From the NCBI RefSeq assembly GCF_018141105.1, contig NZ_CP054839.1, positions 8,125,411 through 8,189,410 of the forward strand: a stretch of 64,000 nt of DNA, read 5' to 3'. The stretch's first letter is position 1; each line of letters begins with the position of its first letter. This stretch comes from Saccharopolyspora erythraea (GTDB lineage: Bacteria > Actinomycetota > Actinomycetes > Mycobacteriales > Pseudonocardiaceae). Below the pieces are notes generated by a model. That model had not been told where the DNA came from, did not search any database, and saw only the letters and a program-made list of their open reading frames with translations. The position numbers and the translations under genes are program-made. Shown piece after piece: positions 44,404 through 54,694 of the stretch.

Positions 44404-46656
44404 TCACGGCTTGCCTGCCTGCTCGGCGACCCACGCCGCGATCTGCGCTCGGGAGCTGAACCCGAGCTTGGTCAGGATGTGCTCGATGTGGCTGTCCGAG
44501 GTCCGCTTGGCGATCACGAGCTGCTCGGCGATCTGCCGGTTGGACAGCCCGCGTGCCACGAGATCGGCCACCTCGCGCTCCCGCCTGGTCAGCTGCGCGG
44601 GCACGTCGGCGGCCGAGACGACCTCGCGCTCCCCGAGCGCGTCGGCCACCGCCTCGGCGAGGGTGAACGAGGCGCCCTCGCGCTCGGCCGACCGCAGCTC
44701 GGCCGCCCGCAGCATGCCGCGTGCCCTGGCCAGGGCCGCAGCGTGCCAGTCCAGGTAGCGCCGGATGCCGAACAGGTAGGTGCCCAGCGGCTGCCACAGC
44801 GCGACCACCGCGGCGAACAGCCTGACCGCCAGGTCCGCCCTACCGCGCGCGACCTCGGTCCACGCCAGCATCTCCAGGCACACCACGACCCCGGCCACGT
44901 CGTTGAACCGGCTCTTGAGCCGCAGCGCCGCCCGCAGGTGCGCCGCGCCCTCCTGCGCGTCGCCCTCGCACCAGTGGGCGAGACCGAGCACGAGCTCCGC
45001 CCAGGAACGCGCCCACTGCTCGCCGTGTTCGTCGCAGATCTCCAGGCATTCCTCGCAGTGCGCGATGGCCTGCGCGGCGTCGCCGAGGAAGACCGACGCC
45101 AGCGCCCGGTTCGGCAGCGTCATCACGGCCAGACCGTCGTGGCGCAGCAGGTCCGGGCGCCGCAGCGCTTCCTGGAACGCCTCGTCCGCGGCGGTGTGGT
45201 CGTTGCGCAGCAGCTCGACGACGCCGACCAGGTGCGGGACGGACGGATCTCCGAGTCCGCGCGCTTCGGCGAGCAGTTCCAGCCCTTCGTCGACGCCGCC
45301 CAGCATCGCGGTGAGCAGCCCGTTGATCGCCAGCGCCTTGCCGCGCACCGGAGTCGGTTCGGTGGTGACGGTCAGCGCCTCGTCGAGCCATTCGCGGCCG
45401 TCGCGCAGCGCACCGCCGGCCAGCCAGAAGAAGCGGAGGGCCGCGGCCATGCGCAGCCCTTCGGATGCCTCACCGGGCTCGGACAGGCAGAACTCCAGCG
45501 CGGCCCACAGGTTCTCGCGTTCCCGCAGCAGCCTGACCAGCCACTCGGTCTGCTCGGGCCCGAGCCACTCGGCGTCGGCGTACTCGGCCATCAGCAGGAA
45601 GTGGTCGCGGTGCCGCCTGCGCAGCACGACCTCCTGCTGGTGGCCGAGGCGCTGCCGCCCGTACTCCCGAATCGTCTTCAGCAGCCGGTACCGCGCGCGT
45701 GAGTCGCCGGTGTCCTCGCGGCACAGCACCGAACGCTCCACCAGCCCGGCGATGCCGCACAGCAGGTCGTCGGCGCTCAGACCGTCGCCCGCGCAGACCT
45801 CCTCGGCGGACTCCAGCTCGAAACCACCCGCGAACACCGACAGCCGCGACCACAGGGTCCGCTCGACCGGGGTGCACAGGTCGAAGCTCCACGCGATCGT
45901 CGCCCGCAGCGAGCGGTGGTGCGGCACGGCGCTGCGGTCGCCGCCGTTGAGCAGCTGGTAGTGGTCGGTGACGCGGGTGAGGATCTCGTCGACCGACAGC
46001 GAGCGCATCCACACCGCGGCCAGCTCGATCGCCAGCGGCAGTCCGTCGAGCTGGACGCAGAGGGTGGCCACCGATGCCTGGTTCTCCGGCCCGACGGCGA
46101 AACCGGGCAGCACCGCCGACGCGCGGTCCTCGAAGAGCACGACGGCGTCGGACTCGCGCGACCCCCGCGCCGACACCGTCATCGGCGGCACCGGCCAGAC
46201 GCGTTCACCGGCCACGCCCAGCGGTGAGCGGCTGGTGACCAGCAGCCGCACCTCGGGTGCGCCGGAGAGGATCGCGCCGACCAGCGGTCCGCACTCGTCG
46301 AGCAGGTGCTCGCAGCCGTCGAGCACGATCAGCATGCGCCGGTCGGCGAGCCGTGTCACCAGCGTTTCGAGGCTGGCGGGCGGGTCGCCGAGGCCGAGGT
46401 CGGCCACGACCGCGCGGTCGAGCAGCCCGGGTTCGGTGACGCGGCCCAGCTCCACCAGCCAAACGCCGTCGGGGAACGCCCGGCGCAGACCGCGTGCGAC
46501 GTGGATGGCCAGCCGCGACTTGCCGACCCCGCCGACGCCGGTGAGCGTGACCAGCCGTGACGTCGTGAATAGTTTCTTTATCTGCGCGCTCGCACCGCGA
46601 CGACCGACGAAGCTGGTCAGGTCGTCGGGCAGTCTCCCCACACGCTTGGTCTTCAC
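44404..46656 (-). CDS. LuxR-type STAND regulator (NB-ARC-like ATPase, TPR, HTH)
   Basis: A DNA-binding signal-transducing ATPase of about 750 residues. The N-terminal LPDDLTSFVGR introduces the nucleotide domain with Walker A LTGVGGVGKSRLA, Walker B LIVLDGCEHLL and LLVTSRSPLGV. A winged segment, TPR-like helices (about 400-670) and a C-terminal LuxR HTH follow (LTRREREVADLVARGLSNRQ, IAKRTSDSHIEHILTKLG). GTG 46656 is taken as start because homology begins with GRLPDDLTSF; the frame remains open further upstream and no strong ribosome site is visible. Confidence 0.87.
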   Translation of the reverse strand: MKTKRVGRLPDDLTSFVGRRGASAQIKKLFTTSRLVTLTGVGGVGKSRLAIHVARGLRRAFPDGVWLVELGRVTEPGLLDRAVVADLGLGDPPASLETLVTRLADRRMLIVLDGCEHLLDECGPLVGAILSGAPEVRLLVTSRSPLGVAGERVWPVPPMTVSARGSRESDAVVLFEDRASAVLPGFAVGPENQASVATLCVQLDGLPLAIELAAVWMRSLSVDEILTRVTDHYQLLNGGDRSAVPHHRSLRATIAWSFDLCTPVERTLWSRLSVFAGGFELESAEEVCAGDGLSADDLLCGIAGLVERSVLCREDTGDSRARYRLLKTIREYGRQRLGHQQEVVLRRRHRDHFLLMAEYADAEWLGPEQTEWLVRLLRERENLWAALEFCLSEPGEASEGLRMAAALRFFWLAGGALRDGREWLDEALTVTTEPTPVRGKALAINGLLTAMLGGVDEGLELLAEARGLGDPSVPHLVGVVELLRNDHTAADEAFQEALRRPDLLRHDGLAVMTLPNRALASVFLGDAAQAIAHCEECLEICDEHGEQWARSWAELVLGLAHWCEGDAQEGAAHLRAALRLKSRFNDVAGVVVCLEMLAWTEVARGRADLAVRLFAAVVALWQPLGTYLFGIRRYLDWHAAALARARGMLRAAELRSAEREGASFTLAEAVADALGEREVVSAADVPAQLTRREREVADLVARGLSNRQIAEQLVIAKRTSDSHIEHILTKLGFSSRAQIAAWVAEQAGKP

Positions 46657-46733
46657 GGCGGCCCACCGCGTTCTCCGCACATCACCGGAAAGGCCAGTGT
46701 AGGTCAGAAATCGCTGGTCAGGAGGGGTGCGTA

Positions 46734-46749
46734 CTGGTCGTTCGACCAG
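46734..46749. promoter_or_regulatory. Inverted repeat before the LuxR-type gene
   Basis: CTGGTCG, TT, CGACCAG forms a 16-bp palindrome in the 110-bp gap between the TetR-fusion stop and the LuxR-type start. It could be a regulator site or a weak terminator of the upstream gene. Confidence 0.45.
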
Positions 46750-46766
46750 GTTCGGCGCGGAACCGG

Positions 46767-47852
46767 CTACGCGGGCTGCGCGGTCTCGGCGAGCGCTACC
46801 GCGTGGCAAGCGCCGGGGCCGTCCGCGCGGGCGGTGATCCGGCCGGACCGGACGTGGACGGCGGTCTCGGTCGTGTCGTCGACGACCGGGGCGCCGACCG
46901 CCGCCGCGAGATCGCCGGACTCGTCGCACACGACCCGCACGCCCGGCCACGTCGGCGGCGGGAAGGCCTGGCGCAGGCAACCGCACACCTCGGCGACGGC
47001 CAGCCGCGCCAGCGGGACGAGCTCACCCGGGTCACCGGTCACCAGGACGGCGGTGATCTCGGTGCCCGCGGGAGCCGCCCGCACCGCTTCCTCCACGGCC
47101 GCGACGCGGTGCAGCCCGAGCACCGCCACCACGCCGTCGTCGGCCAGCGAGGCGTGCTCGCCGCGCACCACGTCGGTCGCCGACGGCGGATCCCACGGCT
47201 GGTCGGACCGCCGCACCGGGGGGTGCGCCGGCGGTGGTGCCCACCAGTCGCCCAGTTCGAGCTCGGCGAGCTGCTCGCAGGCGCTGACGATGTCGAAGGG
47301 CTCGACGAAACCGGGTGCCGCGGCCGTCATCTGGGTGGCGCCGTGCAGCGTGGTGAGCACCGTCTCGGCGAGCCGCACCGAGCGTCGCGGGGGCGCCGCC
47401 GCAGGTGAGTCCAGCGGTCGCAGCCGCTCCAGGGCCAGCCCGACCAGGAGCGCGTTGAGCTTCATGAGCTGCGCGAAGGGCTGCCGGATCCGGTCGTCGG
47501 CGAGGATCTCGGGCACCAGCGCGGCGCCGATGCGGGGCGACTCGACCCCGCCCGGAGGCAGCCGCGCCACCCAGGCGCGGGCCAGTGCGCCCAGCGCCTC
47601 GCGCGCGGTGCGCCCCAGCTCCGGGTGCGACGGCGCCGGTTCGGTCTCGGCGAGGTGGGCCAGCACGGCCAGGTACAGGGCGCGCTTGCCGGGGAAGTTG
47701 GAGTAGACCGCACCCCGCGTCAGCTCGGCGCGATCAGCGATGTCGTCGACCTTGGCGTCGCGGAAACCGCGTTCGGCGAACTCGTCCCGCGCCGCGGCGA
47801 GCACCTTCGCCCGGTTTCGCTCCTGCGTCTCCGCCCTGGTCAGCCGACCCAT
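46767..47852 (-). CDS. TetR-family regulator with a C-terminal extra domain
   Basis: A 361-residue protein, far longer than usual TetR regulators (about 190-220). Residues 1-200 are a normal TetR protein with HTH KVLAAARDEFAERGFRDAKV, ELTRGAVYSNFPGKRALYLA. After the linker WWAPPPAHPPVRRSDQP comes a second alpha/beta domain (about 225-350): GVVAVLGLHRVAAVEEAVRA, TEITAVLVTGDPGELVPLAR, GVRVVCDESGDLAAAVGA. Its order of strands resembles the thioredoxin/peroxiredoxin fold, without a CxxC centre. ATG 47852 follows GGAGAG. It is divergent from clpX, with an inverted repeat between them. Confidence 0.82.
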   Translation of the reverse strand: MGRLTRAETQERNRAKVLAAARDEFAERGFRDAKVDDIADRAELTRGAVYSNFPGKRALYLAVLAHLAETEPAPSHPELGRTAREALGALARAWVARLPPGGVESPRIGAALVPEILADDRIRQPFAQLMKLNALLVGLALERLRPLDSPAAAPPRRSVRLAETVLTTLHGATQMTAAAPGFVEPFDIVSACEQLAELELGDWWAPPPAHPPVRRSDQPWDPPSATDVVRGEHASLADDGVVAVLGLHRVAAVEEAVRAAPAGTEITAVLVTGDPGELVPLARLAVAEVCGCLRQAFPPPTWPGVRVVCDESGDLAAAVGAPVVDDTTETAVHVRSGRITARADGPGACHAVALAETAQPA

Positions 47853-47926
47853 CACTCTCCTCGCCGCGGCCTCCGGCTCCCCCGCGGCGCAGAATACCCC
47901 GCGCATCTGGATGTTCGCATCATCGG

Positions 47927-47941
47927 GATGTTGCTAACATC
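47927..47941. promoter_or_regulatory. Operator between the TetR fusion and clpX
   Basis: GATGTT-GCT-AACATC is a perfect 6+6 inverted repeat. A second small stem, GATG-TTCG-CATC, is found at 47910-47921. They lie 75 bases from both divergent starts, a natural position for the TetR fusion protein to control both itself and clpX. Confidence 0.6.
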
Positions 47942-48015
47942 GCGGAGGAATCCGTGGCCGACGCAATGCTAGCGACGCGTCCGAGCCGTCCAGGCCCCCT
48001 TGAGGAGATCCCCGA

Positions 48016-49314
<1,299 letters not shown>

Positions 49315-49348
49315 CGCGAGTACTGGCGGCCCGGACGCGACTGCCGGG

Positions 49349-50461
49349 TCAGGCAGGTCTCAGGCGCCAGAGCGAGGTCACCTCGGCGGAGCGCGCCGCG
49401 TGCAGCGGATCGCCGGAGTCCCCGGCCCTCCGGTGCCTGGCGGGTACCTCGAGCCGACCGGCGACTTCGAGGCCCGACTCCCGGATCCAGGCCGACAACC
49501 GAGCCCGCGAACGCAGGCCGAGGTGTTCGGCCAGGTCCGACAGCACGAGCCAGCCTTCGCCGCCCGGTTCCAGGTGGCCGGCCAGGCCCGCGAGGAAACC
49601 TCGCAGCATGCGGCTGCCCGGGTCGTACACCGCGTTCTCGATCGGCGTGGTCGGCTCAGCCGGGATCCACGGCGGGTTGCAGACGACGAGCGCGGCACGT
49701 CCGGCGGGGAAGAGGTCGGCTGCTTCGACCGAGACGCGGTCCGCGAAGCCCAGGCGCGCGATGTTCTCCCGCGCGCACGCCAACGCGCGCGGGTCCTGGT
49801 CGGTCGCGACGACCCGAGCCACACCGCGGTGCGCCAGAACCGCCGCCAGGACACCGGTTCCGGTGCCGATGTCGAAGGCGACGTCGCCGGTGGGCAGCGC
49901 GGCGGCGGCGACCAGGTCGACGTACTCGCCGCGCACCGGCGCGAACACCCCGTAGTGCGGGTGGATTCTCGCTCCCAGCGCCGGGACCTCGACGCCCTTT
50001 CGCCGCCATTCGCGCGCACCGATGACGCCGAGGAGCTCCCGCAACGACATCACGTACGGTTCCGGCGCCGGGCCGTGGACGTCCAGGCACGCCGCCCGCA
50101 CGTCCGGTGCTCGCCGAAGCGGGACGACGTGGCCGGCGTCGACCGGCACCAGCAGCATTCCCAGCAGGCGGGCCCGCACGGCCTGCCGTTTCCGGTGCTC
50201 CTGGAAGGAAAAGTCCTCCGGCCGACGAGCGTCTGCGCGCCTTCGCAAGGCGTGCATGAGGTTGCGGGCGTTGTGGTAGTCCCCTCGCCAGAGGATCGCC
50301 GTGCCGGCACGGGCGTGGCGGTGCGCGGTGGACGCCGGCATGCGGTCGTCGGCCACGACCACGCGCCGGGGCGCGGCCGCGCCGCTCTCGGAAACCCAAC
50401 GGGCGCAACGTGGTTCGCCGTCCTCGCTCCAGCGCAGGACGTCGCGGTGGTGACTGCTCAT
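49349..50461 (-). CDS. Class I SAM-dependent methyltransferase (NPPW motif)
   Basis: A protein of about 370 residues with an N-terminal helical region of about 150 residues, then a Rossmann domain: motif I VAFDIGTGTGVLAAVLA, acidic loop VVATDQDP, and motif IV VVCNPPWIPAEP. NPPW/NPPY marks enzymes that methylate amino groups of glutamine or nucleic-acid bases, as in PrmC and RsmC. The fold resembles the release-factor/RNA class, but the substrate is undetermined. ATG 50461 is used; AAGGAA lies upstream. A hairpin (50481-50488 with 50494-50501) sits in its leader. Confidence 0.82.
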   Translation of the reverse strand: MSSHHRDVLRWSEDGEPRCARWVSESGAAAPRRVVVADDRMPASTAHRHARAGTAILWRGDYHNARNLMHALRRRADARRPEDFSFQEHRKRQAVRARLLGMLLVPVDAGHVVPLRRAPDVRAACLDVHGPAPEPYVMSLRELLGVIGAREWRRKGVEVPALGARIHPHYGVFAPVRGEYVDLVAAAALPTGDVAFDIGTGTGVLAAVLAHRGVARVVATDQDPRALACARENIARLGFADRVSVEAADLFPAGRAALVVCNPPWIPAEPTTPIENAVYDPGSRMLRGFLAGLAGHLEPGGEGWLVLSDLAEHLGLRSRARLSAWIRESGLEVAGRLEVPARHRRAGDSGDPLHAARSAEVTSLWRLRPA

Positions 50462-50636
50462 CAAGTCCGTTCCTTCTCGAACGCCCGGGTTTTCCGGGCG
50501 TGAGTGGGCAGCGCGTGAGCTTTGGTGCGCACGCGCGGAAAGCGGAGCGGAATGCCGCTAGAACACCACCGAGGCGTGGCGCGGAGCAGTCATGAGCCGC
50601 GAGCTTAGTCGCGCGATCAGCCGCGTGGAAACCGAA

Positions 50637-51581
50637 TTACGCGCCCGTGGCCCGGTGGACCCGGTCGGCCATCGCGCGCAGGTACTCGACCAGCTCCGGC
50701 GGTTCGTGCACCTCGAACTCGCAGCCGAGCATCGTCAGCCGGAACGCCAGCCACTCCAGGGTGTCGGCGTTGCTGCGCAGCAGACAGGAGTTCTCGTCGA
50801 TCGCGGTCACGTCGCCGAAGTAGCCGCCGAGCTGCTCGGCGGGCGCGTGCAGCGTCACCACGGCGTGGTAGGTCTCCGCGAGTCTGCGCAGCTTGTTCTT
50901 AACGTACGTGGCGGCGTCGTCGGCGGGCAGTTCGCGCGGGGCGGTCCGGGCGCCGGTCGCCACCGGCCGTTCGACGCGGTCGACGCGGAAGATCCGCCAG
51001 TCGTCGCGGCCGTTGTCGTAGGCGACCAGGTACCAGCGGTGGCCGTAGGACACCAGGCGGTGCGGCTCCACCAGGCGGTTGCTCTCGGTGCCGTCACCGG
51101 TCCGGTAGGCGAATCGCAGCTTCTCCCGGTTGGCGATCGTCGCCGCGAGCACCGCCAGGCCGCCCGGCTCGACGGTCGGCCCGTACCCCGGCACCCGCAG
51201 CGTCGCCTTGTTCAACGCGCTCACGCGGTAGCGCAGCCGCGACGGCAGCACCTGCTCCAGCTTGGCCAGCGCCCGCACGGACGCCTCCTCGATCCCGGCG
51301 ACGGCCTGCCCGGCCGCGGTGCGCAGCCCGACCGCGATGGCCACCGCCTCCTCGTCGTCGAGCAGCAGCGGCGGCATCGCCGACCCCGCGACCAGGCGGT
51401 ATCCGCCTGCCGCACCCATCGTCGCCTCCACCGGGTAGCCGAGGTCGCGCAGCCGGTCGACGTCGCGGCGGATCGTGCGCGGGCTGACGCCGAGGCGCTC
51501 GGCGAGCTCGCTGCCCGGCCACTCGCGCGGGGTCTGCAGGAGGGACAGCAGACTCAGGAGACGTCCGGGCGTGTCGGTCAT
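50637..51581 (-). CDS. YafY-type HTH/WYL-domain regulator
   Basis: A 314-residue regulator. The winged HTH is at residues 5-60 (LLSLLQTPREWPGSELAERL, RTIRRDVDRLRDLGYPVEA). The WYL domain contains GHRWYLVAYDNGRDDWRIFR with its W-Y-L signature, and a C-terminal WCX extension ends EYLRAMADRVHRATG. WYL domains sense small ligands or nucleic-acid fragments. ATG 51581 is chosen; another ATG four codons upstream is possible. It lies 53 bases behind the GlxA-type gene in the same direction and may be co-transcribed. Confidence 0.85.
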   Translation of the reverse strand: MTDTPGRLLSLLSLLQTPREWPGSELAERLGVSPRTIRRDVDRLRDLGYPVEATMGAAGGYRLVAGSAMPPLLLDDEEAVAIAVGLRTAAGQAVAGIEEASVRALAKLEQVLPSRLRYRVSALNKATLRVPGYGPTVEPGGLAVLAATIANREKLRFAYRTGDGTESNRLVEPHRLVSYGHRWYLVAYDNGRDDWRIFRVDRVERPVATGARTAPRELPADDAATYVKNKLRRLAETYHAVVTLHAPAEQLGGYFGDVTAIDENSCLLRSNADTLEWLAFRLTMLGCEFEVHEPPELVEYLRAMADRVHRATGA

Positions 51582-51634
51582 GCCGACGAGCATGCCAGGC
51601 ATCTGGGCCGGGAACGGTCCTACATCGGCAAGCG

Positions 51635-52573
51635 CTACCGGGTGGCGCGGAAGGTCCGGCGGTAGGCCAGCGGCGAGACTCCGATGGCGGCGTGCATGTG
51701 CTGGCGCAGCGAGGTGGCGGTGGCGAAGCCGACCTGCTCGGCGACCTGGTCGATCCCGAGGTCGCTGGACTCGAGCAGGTGGCGGGCCTTGGCGACGCGC
51801 TGCTGGATCAGCCACCGGCCGGGGCTGACGCCGACCTCGTGGCGGAAGCGGCGGGCGAACGTGCGCATGCTCATCCGCGCGTGCGCGGCGAGGTCGGCCA
51901 GCACCAGCGGCGAGTGCAGGTGTTCCAGCGCCCACTGCCGGGTCGCCGCCGTGCCGGTGCCGGAAGGCTCGGGCACCGGTTGCTCGATGTACTGCGCCTG
52001 ACCGCCGTCACGCCACGGCGGCACCACGCAGACCCGCGCGACCCAGTTGGCCACCTCGCTGCCGTGGTCGCTGCGCAGGACGTGCAGGCAGACGTCCACA
52101 CCGGAGGCGGCGCCCGCGGAGGTCAGCACGTCGCCGTCGTCGATGAACAGCACGTCCGGGTCGAGCGCTACCTGCGGGAACAGGCTCCGGAAGCGCTCGG
52201 CCAGCGCCCAGTGCGTCGTCGCCGGACGGCCGTCGAGCAGCCCGGCCGCGGCGAGGACGAACGCGCCGGTGCAGATCGAGACGATGCGGGTGCCGGGGCG
52301 GACAAGAGCGAGCGCGCCGGCCAGCGCAGCGCTCAGCTCCCCGTTGGCCAACGCCGTGTCGAACGGCGGGATCACGACGGTGCCGGCCGTGCTCAGGACC
52401 TCGGGGCCGTGCCGGACCGCGATGTCGAAGTCCGCGTCGCTGCGCACCGGCCGCCCGTCGACGGTGCAGGTGAGCACCTCGTAGCGGCCGTCGGCGGCCC
52501 CGAAGATCCGCTTGGGGATGCCGAGCTCGAACGGGTACACGCCCTCCAGTGCGAGGACGACGACGCGATGCAT
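51635..52573 (-). CDS. GlxA-family regulator (DJ-1/PfpI plus AraC HTH)
   Basis: A 312-residue protein. The N-terminal DJ-1/PfpI amidotransferase-like domain (VVVLALEGVYPFELGIPKRI, VSICTGAFVLAAAGLLDGR with the nucleophile-elbow Cys) is joined to a C-terminal AraC double HTH (SMRTFARRFRHEVGVSPGRW, IDQVAEQVGFATATSLRQH). It is divergent from an NADPH oxidoreductase gene, with a 71-bp shared promoter carrying the palindrome CTACCGGTAG (52618-52627). That arrangement predicts control of the oxidoreductase by this protein. Confidence 0.88.
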   Translation of the reverse strand: MHRVVVLALEGVYPFELGIPKRIFGAADGRYEVLTCTVDGRPVRSDADFDIAVRHGPEVLSTAGTVVIPPFDTALANGELSAALAGALALVRPGTRIVSICTGAFVLAAAGLLDGRPATTHWALAERFRSLFPQVALDPDVLFIDDGDVLTSAGAASGVDVCLHVLRSDHGSEVANWVARVCVVPPWRDGGQAQYIEQPVPEPSGTGTAATRQWALEHLHSPLVLADLAAHARMSMRTFARRFRHEVGVSPGRWLIQQRVAKARHLLESSDLGIDQVAEQVGFATATSLRQHMHAAIGVSPLAYRRTFRATR

Positions 52574-52644
52574 GGCACGATCCTATCGATCAATGACCTT
52601 CCTGCCAGTTTTCGCACCTACCGGTAGCCGGGCAGTCTGGGGCC

Positions 52645-53598
52645 ATGAGCACAACGATGCGGGCGATCAGCCAGGACACCCTCGGCGGTCCCGAGGTCCT
52701 GAAGGAAGTGGAGCTCCCGCGGCCCGAACCGGGGCCCAGCGAGGTGCTGGTGCGGGTGCACGCGGCGGGCCTGAACCCGACCGACTGGAAGCACCGCGGC
52801 CACAAGCTGTTCCTCGGGCCGCCGCCGTTCGTCCTCGGCTGGGACGTCTCCGGCGTGGTCGAGGAGACCGGCACCGGGGTCACGCTGTTCAAGCCGGGCG
52901 ACGAGGTGTTCGGCATGCTGCCCTACCCGCACGGCGTCGGCTCCCACGCCGAGTACGTCACCGGGCCGGCTCGCGCGTTCACGCGCAAGCCCTCGCAGCT
53001 CGACCACGTGCAGGCGGCGGCGGTGCCGCTCGCGGCGCTGACCGCCTGGCAGGCCCTCGTCGACACCGCGCAGGTGCAGCCCGGGCAGCGGGTCCTCGTC
53101 CACGCCGCCGCGGGCGGTGTCGGGCACATGGCGGTGCAGATCGCCAAGGCCCGCGGGGCCTACGTCATCGGCACGGCCAGCGAGGGTAAGCACGAGTTCC
53201 TGCGCGCCCTCGGCGCCGACGAGCTGGTCGACTACCGCGAAGTCGACTTCGCCGACGTCGTCCGGGACGTCGACGTCGTGCTCGACACCATCGCGGGCGA
53301 CACCCGCACCCGGTCGCTGCGCACCCTGCGTCCCGGCGGCCTGCTGGTGTCCATCCTTCCGTACGGGAAGGAGGAACTGGACGCCGAAGCGGAACGGCTC
53401 GGGGTCCGCGCGGAACTGCTGCTCGTCGAGGCCGACCACGCCGGTATGAACGCGATCGCCGACCTGGTCGAGCAGGGCGCGCTGCGCCCGAGGGTCGAGG
53501 CGACGTTCACCATGCCGGAGATCCGCAAGGCGCACGAGGCGGGAGAAACCGGCCGCACGACCGGGAAACTGGTACTCGTGGTCCGCGACGACGAATAG
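52645..53598 (+). CDS. NADP-dependent quinone-oxidoreductase-like MDR protein
   Basis: A 317-residue zinc-free medium-chain dehydrogenase/reductase. The N-terminal GroES-like fold has AGLNPTDWKHRGHK and GWDVSGVVEETGTGVT; the nucleotide domain has VHAAAGGVGHMAVQIAKARG and a C-terminal VEATFTMPEIRKAHEAGE. Lack of the structural and catalytic zinc ligands places it with quinone or enone reductases. Divergently transcribed from the GlxA-type regulator, its probable controller. The start is ATG 52645. Confidence 0.88.
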   Translation: MSTTMRAISQDTLGGPEVLKEVELPRPEPGPSEVLVRVHAAGLNPTDWKHRGHKLFLGPPPFVLGWDVSGVVEETGTGVTLFKPGDEVFGMLPYPHGVGSHAEYVTGPARAFTRKPSQLDHVQAAAVPLAALTAWQALVDTAQVQPGQRVLVHAAAGGVGHMAVQIAKARGAYVIGTASEGKHEFLRALGADELVDYREVDFADVVRDVDVVLDTIAGDTRTRSLRTLRPGGLLVSILPYGKEELDAEAERLGVRAELLLVEADHAGMNAIADLVEQGALRPRVEATFTMPEIRKAHEAGETGRTTGKLVLVVRDDE

Positions 53599-53619
53599 CG
53601 TTGTCGCCCGTGAGCATCA

Positions 53620-53815
53620 CCAGGGCGGCCTGAACTCGCTCGACGTCTTCGGCGTGGACCTGTCGCCGAAGACGTCGAGAACGCACGGCGGCTGCACCCA
53701 GACCTGCGGTTCGACGCGGGGTCGATGACCGAGCTGGAGCTGGCCAACGGTGGCCGGCGGCACCGTCGCCTGGTACTCGATCATCCACACATCGCAGGAG
53801 CGTTTACCGCAGGCG
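53620..53815 (+). pseudogene. Remnant of a SAM-dependent methyltransferase
   Basis: Pieces of a familiar methyltransferase appear in three successive frames: LDVFGVDLSPK (around 53641-53673), then VENARRLHPDLRFDAGSMTE with LELANG, then GGTVAWYSIIHTSQERLP up to about 53810. Two frameshifts separate them, and both the N-terminal SAM loop and everything after ERLP are missing. The far end runs into the convergent intact methyltransferase gene. Clear decay, not a single sequencing slip. Confidence 0.75.
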
Positions 53816-54406
53816 ACGTGCTCGCAGGACGACGTCGTTGGTGTGCTGCGTGCCCGCGGGTGCCGAGGCGGTTCGTGGACGGGTTTCGTTGACCAGCACG
53901 CTCCAGCCGTAGTCGAGGATCTTGACGATCTCGTCGGGCTGGTAGTAGTCGCCGGGGTCGAAGCCGTGCTCGTTGTCCGGGGGCACGTCGGCGGGGTCGT
54001 GGCTAGCGAAGATCAGGGTGCCGCCGGGGGCGACCGAGGCCAGCAGGCCGCGGAGCGCGGTGTGGTCCGGTTGGTGCCGGAGCGGGAAGTACTGGACGGA
54101 GACCAGGTCGAACGCGCCGGTCGGGGGCGGCGTGGTGGTCAGGTCGCCATGCGTCCACGCCACACGCCCGGTGACGTCCGCGCCGGCCGCGGCAGCGCGT
54201 TGCAGGGCGACGCGGGAGACGTCGACCGCGGTGACCTGCCAGCCGCGGCGGGCCAGCCATAGCGCGTCGGCGCCTTCACCGCAGCCCACGTCGAGTGCCT
54301 GTCCCGGTGTTGTGCCCGCGATCTCGGTGACGAGCACTCCGTTGGGGTTGCCGCTGAAGAGCTGGTCGCGGCCGCGATACAGGTCGTCCCAGAACTGTGC
54401 GTCCAT
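53804..54406 (-). CDS. Class I SAM-dependent methyltransferase (small)
   Basis: A 200-residue methyltransferase of the type opening FWDDLYRGRDQLFSGNPN. Motif I is ALDVGCGEGADALWLARRGW, motif II TAVDVSRVALQRA, and a later FDLVSVQYFPL loop. The substrate is unknown; similar enzymes include thiol and small-molecule methylators. The start is ATG 54406, with AGGAAAA upstream. It is not related in register to the adjacent remnant, so the two are separate genes. Confidence 0.88.
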   Translation of the reverse strand: MDAQFWDDLYRGRDQLFSGNPNGVLVTEIAGTTPGQALDVGCGEGADALWLARRGWQVTAVDVSRVALQRAAAAGADVTGRVAWTHGDLTTTPPPTGAFDLVSVQYFPLRHQPDHTALRGLLASVAPGGTLIFASHDPADVPPDNEHGFDPGDYYQPDEIVKILDYGWSVLVNETRPRTASAPAGTQHTNDVVLRARRLR

Positions 54407-54424
54407 TTTTCCTCGCCTCGCTGG

Positions 54425-54628
54425 TCAGTGGTTGTCGAGCACGCCGTGCCGCCGTTCGCCGACGACCTGTGCGCAGATGCGCGCTTCCGATTCCGGAGAG
54501 AAAAGATCGCGCCGGGCCCGAACTGCGCGGCGGGTGTCCTCGGCGATGAGGTCGGCGCCGACGATCACCGCGCCATATCTGCTGTTCCGGGCCTCCTGGG
54601 CCATCGCGACCGCCTCCGGCAACAACAT
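54425..54628 (-). CDS. Possible small protein, unrecognised
   Basis: A 67-codon frame (MLLPEAVAMAQEARNSRYGA ... ERRHGVLDNH) lies between the methyltransferase gene and the XRE-cupin gene. The composition is protein-like, but there is no ribosome site and I recognise no family. It could equally be the remnant of a longer gene. Confidence 0.25.
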   Translation of the reverse strand: MLLPEAVAMAQEARNSRYGAVIVGADLIAEDTRRAVRARRDLFSPESEARICAQVVGERRHGVLDNH

Positions 54629-54649
54629 GCCCCCGCCGGTGGCGGCCCG

Positions 54650-54675
54650 GCAAAGTTCTTTGCTGAAATTGCAAA
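54650..54675. promoter_or_regulatory. Candidate operator upstream of the XRE-cupin gene
   Basis: GCAAAG-TT-CTTTGC (54650-54663) is a perfect palindrome. It overlaps a second repeat, TTTGC (54659-54663) / GCAAA (54671-54675). They lie 20-45 bases before the start and could bind the XRE protein itself. Confidence 0.55.
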
Positions 54676-54694
54676 ACGCGGGCACGGTGGAGGC